Shown: positions 30,693 to 41,767, counted from the stretch's first letter. The stretch is 64,000 bases of DNA from Roseateles sp. DAIF2 (GCF_015624425.1 NZ_CP049919.1:4216001-4280000), one strand, 5' to 3'. The notes: generated from the letters alone by a model not told the origin. Translations and numbers: made by a program.

Positions 30693-31868
30693 TCAGAGCG
30701 CGCGCACCACCCATTGGGACTCGATGCGCACCAGTTCGCGGTCGCAATCGAATTCGTCGCCTTCGTGCTCGTGCCCGGGCAGCACGCACACCACGGTCTC
30801 GCCCAGCTCGCGCAGACGGCGGATCGCCGCGCGCAGGCCTTCGTCGCCCGGCTCCCCGCCGCTCCAGGGCGCGCGCACCGCGGCCCGCAGCGGCTGAGCC
30901 GGGCTCAGCTGCACCAGGGCCTTCAGGTCCAGGCTGAAACCCACGGCCGGACGACGCCGGCCGAACACCGCCCCGACCTCGTCGTAGCGGCCGCCGCGCA
31001 GCACGGCATCGCTGGAGCCGGCCGCGTAGACGGCGAAGCGTACGCCGCTGTAGTAGGCATAGCCGCGCAGGTCGGCCAGGTCGAAGCCCAGCGCCACCTC
31101 CGGATGGGTCTGGCGCAGATGCGTGGCCAGCCACTGCAGATCGTCCAGCGCGGCGCTGACCGCGGGCGTCTTCGGCAGGCGCGCGCGCGCCTCGGCCAGC
31201 ACCTCGATGCCGCCATACAGCGACAGCAGGGCCTGCAGCCCCGCCGCGGCCGTGGCCGGCAGCTCGCCGGTCAGGCCCGCCAGCGCGGCGCCGTCCTTGG
31301 ACGCCAGCGCGCCGGCGATCTCGGCCAGCAGCGTCGGCGCGATTTTCAGATCACCCAGGATGCCCTGCACCAGGCGGGCGTCGCCCAGGTCGATCGCGAT
31401 GTCGGAAAGCCCCGCGCGACGCAGCGCATCCAGCGCCAGCTCCTGCACCTCCAGGTCCGCCTCCAGGCCGGCATGGCCGTAGATCTCGACGCCGAACTGC
31501 AGCGGCTCGCGGGTCGCGTTCAGGCCGTCCGGGCGGGTATGCAGCACCGGGCCGCAGTAGCACAGCCGGGTCACGCCTGCGCGGTTCAGCAGATGCGCGT
31601 CGATGCGCGCCACCTGCGGCGTGGTGTCGGCGCGCAGCCCCAGCGAGCGGCCCGAGAGCTGATCCACCAGCTTGAAGGTCTTGAGGTCCAGCGCGCGGCC
31701 GGTGCCGGACAGCAGCGAGTCCAGATGCTCCAGCAGCGGCGGCATCACCAGCTCGCAGCCATAGGTGCGCGCCATGTCCAGCATGTCGCGGCGCAGTTCT
31801 TCGATGCGGCGCGCCTGGGACGGCAGAACGTCGGCAATATGCTCGGGCAGCAGCCAAGCAGAGGACAT
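30693..31868 (-). CDS. hisZ: ATP phosphoribosyltransferase regulatory subunit
   Basis: 391 residues. A histidyl-tRNA synthetase paralogue without the anticodon-binding domain. In the short-form HisG system it gives the ATP phosphoribosyltransferase its histidine feedback and activity. Class II core motifs are seen as [14 protein letters not shown] and the histidine-site-like [12 protein letters not shown]. The ATG at 31868 begins the conserved domain; longer starts would run into the promoter. True hisS is present elsewhere in the window (39144-40454), which supports the HisZ call. hisG is not in the window. Confidence 0.93.
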   Translation of the reverse strand: MSSAWLLPEHIADVLPSQARRIEELRRDMLDMARTYGCELVMPPLLEHLDSLLSGTGRALDLKTFKLVDQLSGRSLGLRADTTPQVARIDAHLLNRAGVTRLCYCGPVLHTRPDGLNATREPLQFGVEIYGHAGLEADLEVQELALDALRRAGLSDIAIDLGDARLVQGILGDLKIAPTLLAEIAGALASKDGAALAGLTGELPATAAAGLQALLSLYGGIEVLAEARARLPKTPAVSAALDDLQWLATHLRQTHPEVALGFDLADLRGYAYYSGVRFAVYAAGSSDAVLRGGRYDEVGAVFGRRRPAVGFSLDLKALVQLSPAQPLRAAVRAPWSGGEPGDEGLRAAIRRLRELGETVVCVLPGHEHEGDEFDCDRELVRIESQWVVRAL

Positions 31869-31896
31869 GGGGCGTACGGGGGCGGTTAAAAACGGC

Positions 31897-31902
31897 ATTG
31901 TA
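31897..31902 (-). promoter_or_regulatory. Candidate -10 element (TACAAT) before hisZ
   Basis: On the minus strand TACAAT stands out in the GC-rich 103-nt gap, 28 nt before the hisZ ATG. No good -35 is in register. A 5-bp hairpin CGGGC-aaat-GCCCG lies just upstream (31922-31935). Confidence 0.35.
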
Positions 31903-31971
31903 CCGGTCCCGCGCGACGGCCCGGGCAAATGCCCGAGCGGGACAGCCCGTTTAAGTCGGGGACGGACCCGG

Positions 31972-32160
31972 TCACCCCCAGAGGGCGAACAGCAGGGCCA
32001 GCCCGGCCAGCAGACTGGCCAGGCCGATGAAGCGGATCTGGCCGTCGCTCATCGCCAACACCCGGGCAAAGACTTGGCGCCAGCCCCTGGGGTTGAGCAG
32101 GGGCATCAGTCCCTCGATGACCAGCATCAGGGCCAGCGCGCCCAGCAGGGTCTCGCCCAT
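31972..32160 (-). CDS. Small inner-membrane protein, DUF2065
   Basis: 62 residues with two hydrophobic segments (about 4-24 and 43-61) around a short loop with [21 protein letters not shown]. This matches the small DUF2065 proteins commonly encoded between hflC and hisZ/purA in proteobacteria. Function is unknown; its location suggests a link to the HflKC membrane complex. Confidence 0.85.
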   Translation of the reverse strand: MGETLLGALALMLVIEGLMPLLNPRGWRQVFARVLAMSDGQIRFIGLASLLAGLALLFALWG

Positions 32161-32177
32161 GCCCGCCGCGCCCGGAC

Positions 32178-33071
32178 TTACTTGCCCTTGGCCGGGGCCG
32201 CCGCGCCGCCGGAGCCGCGCATGGCCTTGAAGAAGTCGCTGCTGGGGTCGACCACCATCACGTCCGACTTGCTGCGCCAGGTCGTGCGGTAGGCCTCGAG
32301 CGAGCGGTAGAACTGGGCAAACTGCGGGTCGCGGCCGAAGGCTTCGGCGTACAGGGCCGAGGCCTTGGCATCGCCCTCACCCTTGACCTTCTGCGCGTCG
32401 CGGTAGGCCTCGGCGACGATCACCTCGCGCTGGCGGTCGGCATCGGCGCGGATCTTCTCGCTCTCGGCCGAACCGGTGGAGCGGGCCTCGGCGGCCACGC
32501 GCTTGCGCTCGGACTCCATGCGGCGGTAGACCGAGTCGGTGATGTTGGCCGAGAAGTCAACGCGCTTGATGCGCACGTCCACCACTTCGATGCCGAACTG
32601 CTTGGCCTCGTCTTCCAGGCGTTTGCGCACGTCGTTCATCACCTTCTCGCGCTCGGTCGCCAGCACGGACAGCACGGTGCGCTTGGTGACTTCCTCGTTG
32701 AAGGCGGCCTGCACGATCGGGCTCAGACGGGTCTCGACATTGCGCATGTCGGTGCCGCTGTTGCGGATGAACTGACGCGGCTCGGCGACACGCCACTTGA
32801 CCAGCCAGTCGATCACCAGACTCTTCTTCTCGGCGGTGAAGATGGCGCGCGACTCGGGGCTGTCCAGGGTCTGCATGCGGCGGTCCAGGAACACGACGTT
32901 CTGGAACGGCGGCGGCAGCTTGAACTTCAGGCCCGGCTCGGTGACCACTTCCTTGATCTCACCCAGCGCGTAGACCACGGCGAACTGGCGCTGGTCGACG
33001 ATGAACAGCGTCGAGCTGGCCACCATGAAGGCGATCAGCGCACCGATGACGATGGAGGCAATACGGTTCAT
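32178..33071 (-). CDS. hflC: Protease modulator HflC
   Basis: 297 residues. N-terminal membrane anchor (about 4-25), then an SPFH/band-7 domain starting VDQRQFAVVYALGEI and a coiled-coil C-terminus. It forms a large periplasmic cage with HflK that holds the FtsH protease. AGGAG lies 8 nt before the ATG. The C-terminal tail is rich in Gly/Ala/Pro. Confidence 0.96.
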   Translation of the reverse strand: MNRIASIVIGALIAFMVASSTLFIVDQRQFAVVYALGEIKEVVTEPGLKFKLPPPFQNVVFLDRRMQTLDSPESRAIFTAEKKSLVIDWLVKWRVAEPRQFIRNSGTDMRNVETRLSPIVQAAFNEEVTKRTVLSVLATEREKVMNDVRKRLEDEAKQFGIEVVDVRIKRVDFSANITDSVYRRMESERKRVAAEARSTGSAESEKIRADADRQREVIVAEAYRDAQKVKGEGDAKASALYAEAFGRDPQFAQFYRSLEAYRTTWRSKSDVMVVDPSSDFFKAMRGSGGAAAPAKGK

Positions 33072-33094
33072 GTTCTTGTTCTCCTGGGCTCGCC

Positions 33095-34330
33095 TCAACG
33101 GCTCTCGCGATCGCGGCCGCGCAGGCCATCGCGCGAGCGGATGTCGGCGGCGCTGCCGGACGGGGTCGCCTCGGGCAAGGTGGTCGGCACCGGCGGGCCG
33201 GCGGTCACGGTGCTGCCGCTTTGCTGCAGCAGCTTGTCCAGCGGCAAATACAGCAGGTTCGAACCGCTGCGGCTCTCCACCATCACCTTGCTGACATTGC
33301 TGTAGACCTGCTGCATCGTGTCGATGTAGAGGCGGTCGCGGGTCACGCCCGGCGCCTTCTGGTACTCGGCCAGCACGCTCTTGAAGCGTTGCGCATCACC
33401 CTCGGCGGTCGCCTCGACACGCGACTTGTAGCCCTCGGCCTCCTCGCGCAGGCGCGCGGCCGTGCCCTGCGCCTTCGGGATCACCTCGTTGGCATAGGCC
33501 TGGCCCTCGTTCTTCAGGCGCTCGCGGTCGGCGCCGGCCTTGAAGGCATCGTCGAAGGCCGCCTGCACCTGCTCGGGCGCCTGCACGTTCTGCACATTGA
33601 CGTTGGCGATCAGGATGCCGGCCTTCAGGCGATCCAGCTGGACCTGCACCGACTTCACCAGATCGGCCGCGATCGCGTCGCGCTGCTCGTACAGCACCGA
33701 GTCCATCTTGCTGCGGCCGACGATCTCACGCACCGCCGATTCGGCGGCCTGGATCACCGCCTCGTCCGGGCTGCGATTCTCGAACAGGTAGTCGCGCGCA
33801 TCCTTCAGCCGGTACTGCACGGTGAAGCGGATGTCGACGATGTTCTCGTCCAGCGTGAGCATCGAGGAGTCGCGCAGACCGGTGGCCTGCACCACCGAAT
33901 TGCGGCCGACCTCGACCGAGCGCAGCTGCGTCACCGGCACGATCTCGTTGGCCTGGAAGGGGTAAGGCAGGCGCCACTGGAAGCCGGCGTCCACCGTCTT
34001 GCTGAACTTGCCGAAGGAGGTCACGACCGCCTGGTGGCCTTCCTGCACGATGTAGAAGCCGCTGCCCAGCCAGCCCAGCGCCACCACGCCGGCGATCAGG
34101 CCGACGCCGATGCCGGCGCTCTTCATGTCGGGCTGGAAGTTGTTGCCACCACCGCCATTGCCGCCTTGCGGCGGCTGCTGACCACCGCCCTTGCCGCCGA
34201 ACAGGCCGGACAGCTTGCGGTTGAAGTCGCGCCACAACTCATCCAGGTCGGGCGGTCCATCGTTGCGGCCGTTGCTCAGCAGACGGCCGGCCAGGCGGTG
34301 CCAGGGTCGCGCGGACTCAGATTTGTTCAT
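33095..34330 (-). CDS. hflK: FtsH protease activity modulator HflK
   Basis: 411 residues. A cytosolic N-terminus with a Gly/Gln/Asn-rich linker (about 48-70), one membrane helix (72-95) and an SPFH domain starting IVQEGHQAVVTSFGKF. Three in-frame ATGs (34345, 34336, 34330) compete; the last is 7 nt after ACAGG and is preferred. The gene overlaps hflX by 14 nt and precedes hflC by 23 nt. Confidence 0.95.
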   Translation of the reverse strand: MNKSESARPWHRLAGRLLSNGRNDGPPDLDELWRDFNRKLSGLFGGKGGGQQPPQGGNGGGGNNFQPDMKSAGIGVGLIAGVVALGWLGSGFYIVQEGHQAVVTSFGKFSKTVDAGFQWRLPYPFQANEIVPVTQLRSVEVGRNSVVQATGLRDSSMLTLDENIVDIRFTVQYRLKDARDYLFENRSPDEAVIQAAESAVREIVGRSKMDSVLYEQRDAIAADLVKSVQVQLDRLKAGILIANVNVQNVQAPEQVQAAFDDAFKAGADRERLKNEGQAYANEVIPKAQGTAARLREEAEGYKSRVEATAEGDAQRFKSVLAEYQKAPGVTRDRLYIDTMQQVYSNVSKVMVESRSGSNLLYLPLDKLLQQSGSTVTAGPPVPTTLPEATPSGSAADIRSRDGLRGRDRESR

Positions 34331-35537
34331 GCTCATGCCTGTCATTCAATTTTTGGGCAGATGGGGCCGGGTCTTGCCCGTTCAAGCCTCCGGACTGCAT
34401 GGCCCGCACAATCTCCTCGCGCAGCACATCCAGGCCCTCGCCGGTCAGGGCGCTGACGAAGACGCGCGGCACGCGGATCCCGTCGCGCTCCAGCCAGTCC
34501 AGAGTGGCGCGCGGACGCTGGTTGTCCTCCAGCATATCGAGCTTGTTGTAGACCAGGATCTGCGGGATGCCGGCGGCGCCGATCTCGCCGAGCACGCGCT
34601 CGACCTCGACCATCTGCTCGTCCAGCGCCGGGCTGGCGGCATCGACCACATGCAGCAGCAGATCGGCCTCGGCGGCCTCCTGCAGGGTGGCCTGGAAGGC
34701 CTCGACCAGCTTGTGCGGCAGGTCGCGGATGAAACCCACGGTGTCGGACAGCGACACGCTGGAGCCGGCCGCCTCGAGGTACATCGAGCGGGTGGTCGTA
34801 TCCAGCGTCGCGAACAGCTGGTTGGCCGCGTAGCTGCGGGCCTTCACCAGCGCGTTGAACAGGGTCGACTTGCCAGCGTTGGTATAGCCGACCAGCGAGA
34901 CCTTGAAGACCTGGTTGCGCTCGCGCGCGCGTCGCTGGGTGCCGCGCTGGCGCTGCACCTTCTTCAGGCGCTCCTTGGTGACCTTGATGCGGTCGTCGAT
35001 CATGCGGCGGTCCAGCTCGATCTGGGCCTCGCCGGGGCCGCCGCGCATGCCGATGCCGCCGCTCTGGCGCTCCAGGTGGCTCCAGCGCCGCACCAGGCGC
35101 GTGGCCAGGTATTGCAGCCGCGCCAGCTCGACCTGCAGCTTGCCCTCATGGCTCTTGGCGCGGGCGGCGAAGATCTCGAGGATCAGCGCGGTGCGGTCGG
35201 CCACCGGCACGCCCAGCACGCGCTCCAGATTGCGCTGCTGGGCCGGCGAGATCGCCTGGTCGAACAGCACGGTGTGGGCCTGGTGCGCCTGCACCAGCAG
35301 CTTGATCTCGTCGGCCTTGCCGGAGCCGACGAACAGCGCGGCGTCCGGCGCCTGGCGGCGCGCGATGACCTTGGCCACCGGGGTGTCGCCGGCCGATTCG
35401 GCCAGCAGGGCCAGTTCGTCGAGGGTGGGATCGAAGTGGCCGGAACGGCCGATCTCGACGCCCACGAGAATGGCGCGCGCCGCCTCGGAGGGCGGCGACG
35501 CGGGGCTCTGTGAAGAGGAAGTGGAAGTAGTGGTCAA
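34317..35537 (-). CDS. hflX: Ribosome-splitting GTPase HflX
   Basis: 406 residues. The N-terminal HflX domain contains DQAISPAQQRNLE and the glycine-rich GGIGMRGGPGEAQIELDRR. The GTPase domain shows GYTNAGKSTLFN (G1), DTVGFIRDLP (G3) and NKLD (G4). It rescues stalled ribosomes. The frame starts at TTG 35537 with no good ribosome-binding site; the next option, GTG inside the first strand, would cut the fold. A GC-rich 6-bp hairpin (35547-35562) lies in the gap after hfq. Confidence 0.94.
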   Translation of the reverse strand: MTTTSTSSSQSPASPPSEAARAILVGVEIGRSGHFDPTLDELALLAESAGDTPVAKVIARRQAPDAALFVGSGKADEIKLLVQAHQAHTVLFDQAISPAQQRNLERVLGVPVADRTALILEIFAARAKSHEGKLQVELARLQYLATRLVRRWSHLERQSGGIGMRGGPGEAQIELDRRMIDDRIKVTKERLKKVQRQRGTQRRARERNQVFKVSLVGYTNAGKSTLFNALVKARSYAANQLFATLDTTTRSMYLEAAGSSVSLSDTVGFIRDLPHKLVEAFQATLQEAAEADLLLHVVDAASPALDEQMVEVERVLGEIGAAGIPQILVYNKLDMLEDNQRPRATLDWLERDGIRVPRVFVSALTGEGLDVLREEIVRAMQSGGLNGQDPAPSAQKLNDRHEHEQI

Positions 35538-35574
35538 GGCGTACGAGGGGCCGCGAGGCCCCCGAGGCGCTGGC

Positions 35575-35820
35575 TCAGGCGCTTTCGCCGTTGTTTTCGG
35601 CCGCGTGGAAGTTCACCGCACGGCCCGGCACCACCGTCGAGATGGCGTGCTTGTAGACCATCTGGGTCACGGTATTGCGCAGCAACACGACGTACTGGTC
35701 GAAGGACTCGATATGCCCTTGCAGCTTGATGCCGTTGACCAGGTAGATGGACACCGGCACATGCTCTTTGCGCAGCAGGTTCAGGAAGGGGTCTTGCAGG
35801 AGTTGTCCTTTGTTGCTCAC
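35575..35820 (-). CDS. hfq: RNA chaperone Hfq
   Basis: 81 residues. Sm1 motif ([19 protein letters not shown]) and Sm2 (YKHAIST) are intact, with [13 protein letters not shown] between them. The C-terminal tail is short, as in other betaproteobacteria. The start codon is GTG with GGAG 8 nt upstream. It serves as the sRNA-mRNA matchmaker. Confidence 0.97.
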   Translation of the reverse strand: MSNKGQLLQDPFLNLLRKEHVPVSIYLVNGIKLQGHIESFDQYVVLLRNTVTQMVYKHAISTVVPGRAVNFHAAENNGESA

Positions 35821-35907
35821 GATATGCTCCGTGTTAGAGAGAGTGGGTACGGGAGAGGTTGGAAGGCTTCCACCTTAACACAGGGAAAGCCCGGATGGCC
35901 TGAAGGA

Positions 35908-37245
35908 TCAGGCCTCTTTGTCGGCAAACGGATTCTTGGCCGAGCGCAGCTCGATGCGCAGCGGCGTGCCGACCAGCTTGTAGTGGGTGCGGATACGCCC
36001 TTCCAGGTAGCGCTTGTAGGCGTCGGTGACGCCCTCCAGCGAATTGCCGTGGATCACGACGATCGGCGGATTCATGCCGCCCTGGTGGGCGTAGCGCAGC
36101 TTGGGCCGGAAATGGCCGCTCTTCTTGGGCGTCTGGTGCTCGACCGCTTCCTGGATCAGGCGGGTCAGCACCGGTGTGGTCATCTTCTTGAAGGCCGAGC
36201 TGTAGGCATCGGCCATCGCGTTCCACAGCGGGCCCAGGCCCTGGCGCTTCAGCGCCGAGATATGGTGCAGCGGCGCGAACTTCAGGAAGGACAGGCGATG
36301 CTCGATCGAGCGCTCCAGCTGCTGGCGCTGGTAGCTGTCGATCGCATCCCATTTGTTGATCGCCACCACCACCGCGCGGCCGCTGTCCAGCACATAGCCG
36401 GCGATATGCGCATCCTGGTCGGACACGCCCTGGGTCGCGTCGATCAGCAGCAGCACCACATGGGCGTCGGCGATCGCCTGCAGGGTCTTGACCACCGAGA
36501 ACTTCTCGATCGCCTCGAACACCTTGCCCTTGCGGCGCAGACCGGCGGTGTCGATCAGCTTGAACTTCTGGCCATGGCGCTCGAAGTCCACCGTGATGGC
36601 GTCGCGCGTCGTGCCCGGCATGTCGAAGGCGACCAGGCGCTCCTCGCCGAGCCAGGTGTTGATCAGGGTGCTCTTGCCGACGTTGGGCCGGCCGGCCACC
36701 GCCAGGCGGATCACGCCCTCGTCCTCCGGCGGCGGCTCCTCGTCGCTCTCCGGGCCGAAGGGCTCCAGCACCGCCTCTAGCAGGCTGCGGATGCCCTGGC
36801 CATGCGCGGCCGAGACCGGGTGCGGCTCGCCCATGCCCAGCTCGTGGAACTCGGCCAGCAGCGGCGATTCGCTCATGCCCTCGGCCTTGTTGACCGCGAG
36901 GAAGACGCGCTTGTTGGCCTGGCGCAGATAGCGCGCGATGTCCTGGTCCTGGCCCGACAGGCCGGTACGCACATCGACGACAAAGACCACCGCATCCGCC
37001 TCGGCCACGGCCTGGCGGGTCTGCTTGGCCATCTCCTTGACGATGCCGGTGGTGCTGTCGGGCTCGAAGCCGCCGGTGTCGACCACGATGAACTCGCGGT
37101 TGCCCAGGCGGCCGTCACCGTAGTGGCGGTCGCGCGTCAGCCCGGCGAAGTCGGCCACGATCGCGTCGCGGCTCTTGGTCATCCGGTTGAACAGCGTGGA
37201 TTTGCCGACGTTGGGTCGGCCGACCAGGGCGATGACGGGTTTCAT
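35908..37245 (-). CDS. der: Ribosome biogenesis GTPase Der (EngA)
   Basis: 445 residues with two tandem G domains: [12 protein letters not shown] at 9-20 with DTGGFEP, and a second [14 protein letters not shown] near 185 with [10 protein letters not shown] and NKWD. A C-terminal KH-like domain ends in [15 protein letters not shown]. It is essential for 50S assembly. The gene lies 45 nt after bamB. Confidence 0.97.
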   Translation of the reverse strand: MKPVIALVGRPNVGKSTLFNRMTKSRDAIVADFAGLTRDRHYGDGRLGNREFIVVDTGGFEPDSTTGIVKEMAKQTRQAVAEADAVVFVVDVRTGLSGQDQDIARYLRQANKRVFLAVNKAEGMSESPLLAEFHELGMGEPHPVSAAHGQGIRSLLEAVLEPFGPESDEEPPPEDEGVIRLAVAGRPNVGKSTLINTWLGEERLVAFDMPGTTRDAITVDFERHGQKFKLIDTAGLRRKGKVFEAIEKFSVVKTLQAIADAHVVLLLIDATQGVSDQDAHIAGYVLDSGRAVVVAINKWDAIDSYQRQQLERSIEHRLSFLKFAPLHHISALKRQGLGPLWNAMADAYSSAFKKMTTPVLTRLIQEAVEHQTPKKSGHFRPKLRYAHQGGMNPPIVVIHGNSLEGVTDAYKRYLEGRIRTHYKLVGTPLRIELRSAKNPFADKEA

Positions 37246-37290
37246 GGCGATGTTCTTGTTCTTGTGGGTAAGAGAGAGGGTGAGAGGCGC

Positions 37291-38430
37291 TTACTCGGGG
37301 CGCAGCGCAAACAGGCCGCCGTTGCGGGTGGCCACCAGCACGGTGTCACCCAGCAGCACCGGCGCGGCCATCACCGGCGAACCGTCGGTGGGCAGGCGCG
37401 CCAGGGTCTTGCCGGTATCGGCGGCCAGCAGATGCACATAGCCTTCGTAGTCGCCGACCAGCAGCTGCTTGCCGACGGCCAGCGGCGCGCTCAGGCGGCG
37501 GTTCAGCAGTTGCTCGGCGCTCCAGACGGTGTCGCCATTGCCCAGCTTCCAGGCGGTGATGCGGTCCGAGCCGTCCACGCCATAGACCTGCTGCGCATCG
37601 GCGCCGACGCCGCGCGTGCCGCCGGTGTTGCGGCTCCACAGGGTGGCGCCGCGTTCGGCGTTGACGCAGCCGACGGCCGACTGGAAGGCGCGGGCGCACA
37701 GGGTGTCGCCGACGCGGGCCATCGGGCCGACCAGGTCGGCCAGGCGTTCCACCTCGTTGGTGCCGCGCGGCGTGGCCACATTGGCCTCCCAGCGCAGGGT
37801 GCCGCGCAGCGGGTCGACGCCGGCCAGGCGGGCGCCCTGCCCCACCACCAGGGTGTCCTTGAAGGCGCCGATCACGCCGGGCTGCGACAGGGTCAGCGGG
37901 TCGCCGGGGCGGCGCAGGTCCCACAGGCGGCGACCGTCGGCCGCGTCGAAGGCCATCACCTGGCGGTCCACGGTCAGCACGAACACGCGCTCGCCGGCGA
38001 CCAGCGGCGCGGTGCTGACGGTCGAGCTCAGCGGCTTGCGCCAAGCCGGCTTGCCGGCATCCAGCACCACCAGCTCGTTGTCGCGGGTCACGACCGCGGC
38101 GAAGCGCCCATCGCTGCCGACGCCGGCGACCAGCTTCGCGCCGGCCTCGCCGCGCCACAGCACCGCGCCATCGGCGGCCGACAGGGCCTGCACGACGCCG
38201 TCATTGCCGGCAACGACAAAGCTCTGGCCGGCGGTTGCGACCGACAGCGGGAACTGCACGCCGTCGATGCGCGTCTGCCAGAGCTGGCGCGCATTGCCGC
38301 TGCCGACCTGGGCCTCCAGCGCCGCCGGCTTCGGGCCGCTGGAGCTGCCGAACAGCGAGCAGCCACCCAGCGCCGCGCTCAGCAGCACGAGGCTCAGCGG
38401 GCGGGCAATGAAGCGGGTCGCGGCCTTCAT
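37291..38430 (-). CDS. bamB: Outer membrane assembly lipoprotein BamB
   Basis: 379 residues. Lipobox LGGC with C24 as the lipidated cysteine. An eight-bladed PQQ-type beta propeller follows, with repeated DAADGRRLWD, DPLRGTLRWE and ADTGKTLARL patterns. A BAM complex accessory that binds BamA. It shares ATGA with the end of the yfgM-like gene, the same order as in E. coli. Confidence 0.94.
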   Translation of the reverse strand: MKAATRFIARPLSLVLLSAALGGCSLFGSSSGPKPAALEAQVGSGNARQLWQTRIDGVQFPLSVATAGQSFVVAGNDGVVQALSAADGAVLWRGEAGAKLVAGVGSDGRFAAVVTRDNELVVLDAGKPAWRKPLSSTVSTAPLVAGERVFVLTVDRQVMAFDAADGRRLWDLRRPGDPLTLSQPGVIGAFKDTLVVGQGARLAGVDPLRGTLRWEANVATPRGTNEVERLADLVGPMARVGDTLCARAFQSAVGCVNAERGATLWSRNTGGTRGVGADAQQVYGVDGSDRITAWKLGNGDTVWSAEQLLNRRLSAPLAVGKQLLVGDYEGYVHLLAADTGKTLARLPTDGSPVMAAPVLLGDTVLVATRNGGLFALRPE

Positions 38431-39098
38431 GGCTTGACTCCCGAGGCGGCATCTTCCGGCGCGGCCACGCCCAGGCTGGCCAGCTTGGCCTCGACCAGGC
38501 GGCGGTAGTCCAGGGTCTTGTCCAGGCCCTTGTAGGCCTTCAGGAACTCTTCCTTGGCAACATCGGGCTTGCTCTGCAGCAGGGCCAGGTCGCCGCGGCG
38601 ATCGGCCACCAGGGCGGCGAAGTCGGCCCCCTTGATACCGTCCAGCGTCTTGGCGGCGGCATCGAACTGCTTGGCCTCGGCCTGCAGGCCGGCCAGGCGC
38701 AGGCGCGCGATGTCGCGGTACTCGTCCTCGCTGGCATGCTCGGCGGCCCAGCTCAGGGCCTCGCGGGCCGGCTCGGCCTGGCCCTTGTCCATCTGCAGCT
38801 TGGCGGCCAGCAGCGCGCCCTGGCCGGCATAGGTGGTGCGCGGGAAGCGCTCCTTCAGGTCGGCGAAGACGCGCGCGGCCTTGTCGGTCTCGCCCGCCTG
38901 GGCGGCGCGGTCCAGCTCGTCATACATGGCCGCGGCCTTGGCGGCCTGCTCGCGTTGCCAGTAGTTCCAGCCGTTCAGGCCGGCGAAACCAAGCAGGGCC
39001 AAGGTGACCACCCAGGTGATCAGGTTGCCGTAGCTTTTCCAGAAGGCCTTCAGCTGGTCCAGCTGTTCCTGTTCTTCGAGATCGAGATGAGACGCCAT
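38427..39098 (-). CDS. yfgM: YfgM-like SecYEG-associated TPR protein
   Basis: 223 residues: short cytosolic N-terminus (HLDLEEQEQLDQLKAFW), one membrane helix (about 26-44), and a periplasmic TPR-like helical domain. This is the ancillary SecYEG translocon subunit family, which works with PpiD on secreted proteins. It lies between hisS and bamB as in many proteobacteria. Confidence 0.87.
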   Translation of the reverse strand: MASHLDLEEQEQLDQLKAFWKSYGNLITWVVTLALLGFAGLNGWNYWQREQAAKAAAMYDELDRAAQAGETDKAARVFADLKERFPRTTYAGQGALLAAKLQMDKGQAEPAREALSWAAEHASEDEYRDIARLRLAGLQAEAKQFDAAAKTLDGIKGADFAALVADRRGDLALLQSKPDVAKEEFLKAYKGLDKTLDYRRLVEAKLASLGVAAPEDAASGVKP

Positions 39099-39143
39099 TG
39101 CGGAGCTGTTCTAGGTGGTCAGGGTCAATCGAAAGATGCGCGA

Positions 39144-40454
39144 TTATGCGTTGGGCAGAAGCTCGCCCGCCCAATCGGCCGCCGTCGCCAGCGTGCGGGT
39201 GTATTGCGCGGCCGCGGCGTCGCGCAGCGGCTTGATCGCCACCTCGCCACGCGCCAGCTCGTCCTCGCCGAAGATCAGCGCCCAGGCCGCGCCGCTGGCA
39301 TCGGCCTTCTTGAACTGCGACTTCATGCTGCTCTGGCCCGGATGCAGCACCACGGCCACGCCGGCGGCACGCAGCGCCTCCAGCGCCACCATCACCTGCG
39401 GCAGACCGGTCGCCGAGGGCACGATCGCATAGGCCTGCGGCACCGGCGCGGCGGGCGCCACGCCCACCTCATCCAGCAGCAGCAGCAGGCGCTCCAGGCC
39501 CATGCCGAAGCCGACCGCCGGCGTCGGCTTGCCGCCGAGCTGCTCGATCAGGCCGTCGTAGCGGCCGCCGCCGCAGACCGTGCCCTGCGAGCCGAGCTTG
39601 TCGGTGATCCACTCGAACACGGTCAGGTTGTAGTAGTCCAGGCCGCGCACCAGGCGCGGGTTGATCGTGTAGCTCACGCCGGCCGCGTCGAGGATCGCGC
39701 GCACGCCGTTGAAATGCGCCAGCGAATCCTCACCCAGGAAGTCCAGCAGCTTGGGCGCCGCGTTGGCCATCTCTTGCAGCGCGGGGTTCTTGGTGTCCAG
39801 CACGCGCAGCGGGTTGGTGTACAGGCGGCGCTGGCCATCCTCGTCCAGCAGCTCCTTGTGCGCCTCCAGATGCGCGATCAGGGCCTCGCGATGCGCGCTG
39901 CGCTCGGCCGGCTGGCCCAGGCAGTTCAGCTCCAGGCGGATATGCTCGCCGTCCTTCAGGCCCAGCTCGCCCAGCAGGCGGCGCCCCAGCAGGATCACCT
40001 CGGCATCGACGTCCGGGCCGTGGAAGCCCAGCGCCTCGATGCCCATCTGGTGGAACTGGCGGTAGCGGCCCTTCTGCGGCTTCTCGCGCCGGAACATCGG
40101 GCCGTAGTAGTAGAGGCGCCGGCCCGAGTCGCGCAGGAAGTTGTGCTCGATCATCGCGCGCACCACGCCGGCGGTCATCTCCGGGCGCAGCGCCAGATGC
40201 TCGGCCTGGCCATGCTTGTCGGCGCGGTCCTCGAAGGCGTACATCTCCTTCTCGACCACATCGGTCACCTCACCCAGGCCGCGCACGAACAGCGCGGTCG
40301 GCTCGACGATCGGCGTGCGGATGTTCTGGTAGCCGTAGCGCTGCAGCACCGAGCGCATCTTTTCTTCCAGCCATTCCCAGCGCGCCGAGTCCGGCGGCAG
40401 CACGTCGTTCATGCCCTTGACGGCTTGCAAGGGCTGCATCTTCTTTTCAGTCAT
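39144..40454 (-). CDS. hisS: Histidyl-tRNA synthetase
   Basis: 436 residues. A class II synthetase with motif 2 ([20 protein letters not shown]), the His-specific [14 protein letters not shown] and motif 3 ([13 protein letters not shown]), plus the C-terminal anticodon-binding domain (about 340-436). The presence of that domain separates it from the hisZ paralogue in this window. It lies 3 nt after ispG. Confidence 0.97.
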   Translation of the reverse strand: MTEKKMQPLQAVKGMNDVLPPDSARWEWLEEKMRSVLQRYGYQNIRTPIVEPTALFVRGLGEVTDVVEKEMYAFEDRADKHGQAEHLALRPEMTAGVVRAMIEHNFLRDSGRRLYYYGPMFRREKPQKGRYRQFHQMGIEALGFHGPDVDAEVILLGRRLLGELGLKDGEHIRLELNCLGQPAERSAHREALIAHLEAHKELLDEDGQRRLYTNPLRVLDTKNPALQEMANAAPKLLDFLGEDSLAHFNGVRAILDAAGVSYTINPRLVRGLDYYNLTVFEWITDKLGSQGTVCGGGRYDGLIEQLGGKPTPAVGFGMGLERLLLLLDEVGVAPAAPVPQAYAIVPSATGLPQVMVALEALRAAGVAVVLHPGQSSMKSQFKKADASGAAWALIFGEDELARGEVAIKPLRDAAAAQYTRTLATAADWAGELLPNA

Positions 40455-40457
40455 GGA

Positions 40458-41732
40458 TCAGGCGGTGGCGCCGAAGCGCTTCTCGATATAGTTTTCGACC
40501 AGGGCGTGGAACTCGGTCGCGATGTTCTCGCCGCGCAGGGTCAGCGCCTTCTCGCCGTCGATGAAGACGGGCGCCGCCGGTGCCTCGCCGGTGCCGGGCA
40601 GGCTGATGCCGATGTCGGCATGCTTGCTCTCGCCGGGGCCGTTGACGATGCAGCCCATCACGGCCACCTTCATGTTCTCGACGCCGGGGTACTTGTCGCG
40701 CCAGATCGGCATCTGCGCGCGCAGGAAGTCGTCGATCTGCTTGGCCAGTTCCTGGAAGGTGGTGCTGGTGGTGCGGCCGCAGCCGGGGCAGGCGGTGACG
40801 CTCGGGTTGAAGGCGCGCAGGCCTAGGGCCTGCAGGATCTCCAGCGCGACCACCACCTCCTGCGTGCGCGACTCGCCGGGCTGCGGCGTCAGCGAGACGC
40901 GGATGGTGTCGCCGATGCCCTCCTGCGCCAGGATGCCCAGGGCGACGCTGGAGGCCACCGTGCCCTTGGTGCCCATGCCGGCCTCGGTCAGGCCCAGGTG
41001 CAGCGCGTAGTCGCAGCGCTTGGCCAGCGCGCGGTAGACCGAGATCAGGTCCTGCACGCCGCTGACCTTGCAGCTGATGATGATGTTGTCCGGGTTCATG
41101 CCCAGCTCGCGGGCATATTCGGCCGACGAGAGCGCCGACTGGATCAGCGCCTGGTACATCACCTGCTTGCCGTCCCAGGGCTCGGCGCGCTTCGCGTTCT
41201 CGTCCATCATCGAGGCGAGCAGCTCCTGGTCCAGGCTGCCCCAGTTGACGCCGATGCGCACGACCTTGTCGTACTTCATCGCGGCCTCGACCATCATCGC
41301 GAACTGGCGGTCCTTCTTGTCGCCCTTGCCGACATTGCCGGGGTTGATGCGGTACTTGGACAGGGTCTGGGCCATCGCCGGATGCTCGGTCAGCAGGCGG
41401 TGGCCGTTGTAGTGGAAGTCGCCGACCAGGGGCACGTCGATGCCCATGCGGTCCAGCTGCTCGCGCACATGCGGCACCGCGTCGGCCGCCTCCGGTGTGT
41501 TGACCGTGATGCGCACCAGCTCGGAGCCGGCCACCGCCAGCTCCTTGATCTGGATCGCGGTCTCGATCACGTCCACCGTGTCGGTGTTGGTCATCGACTG
41601 CACGCGCACCGGCGCGTCGCCGCCGATCGTCACGACCCGCGAGCCCCAGCGCACGGTGGCCTGGCGGCTGCGGCGCGGTGCGGGGTTGGCGGCCGCAATG
41701 GCGTCGGCGATGCTGCTTTGGGTGTCGATCAT
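40458..41732 (-). CDS. ispG: 4-hydroxy-3-methylbut-2-en-1-yl diphosphate synthase
   Basis: 424 residues. A 4Fe-4S enzyme of the MEP pathway. The cluster cysteines lie in ACPGCGRT and GCIVNGPGE; the TIM-barrel part shows VQSMTNTDT and RINPGNVG. It has the insertion around 230-290 found in the longer proteobacterial enzymes. Confidence 0.97.
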   Translation of the reverse strand: MIDTQSSIADAIAAANPAPRRSRQATVRWGSRVVTIGGDAPVRVQSMTNTDTVDVIETAIQIKELAVAGSELVRITVNTPEAADAVPHVREQLDRMGIDVPLVGDFHYNGHRLLTEHPAMAQTLSKYRINPGNVGKGDKKDRQFAMMVEAAMKYDKVVRIGVNWGSLDQELLASMMDENAKRAEPWDGKQVMYQALIQSALSSAEYARELGMNPDNIIISCKVSGVQDLISVYRALAKRCDYALHLGLTEAGMGTKGTVASSVALGILAQEGIGDTIRVSLTPQPGESRTQEVVVALEILQALGLRAFNPSVTACPGCGRTTSTTFQELAKQIDDFLRAQMPIWRDKYPGVENMKVAVMGCIVNGPGESKHADIGISLPGTGEAPAAPVFIDGEKALTLRGENIATEFHALVENYIEKRFGATA

Positions 41733-41767
41733 GGAAGGACTGCTTCGGTCAGAGCTGGGTTGCTTAC

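Noticed and set aside
30693..31868. A second histidyl-tRNA synthetase
   Set aside because: It lacks the anticodon-binding domain, and the true hisS is present at 39144-40454; position next to purA fits hisZ.
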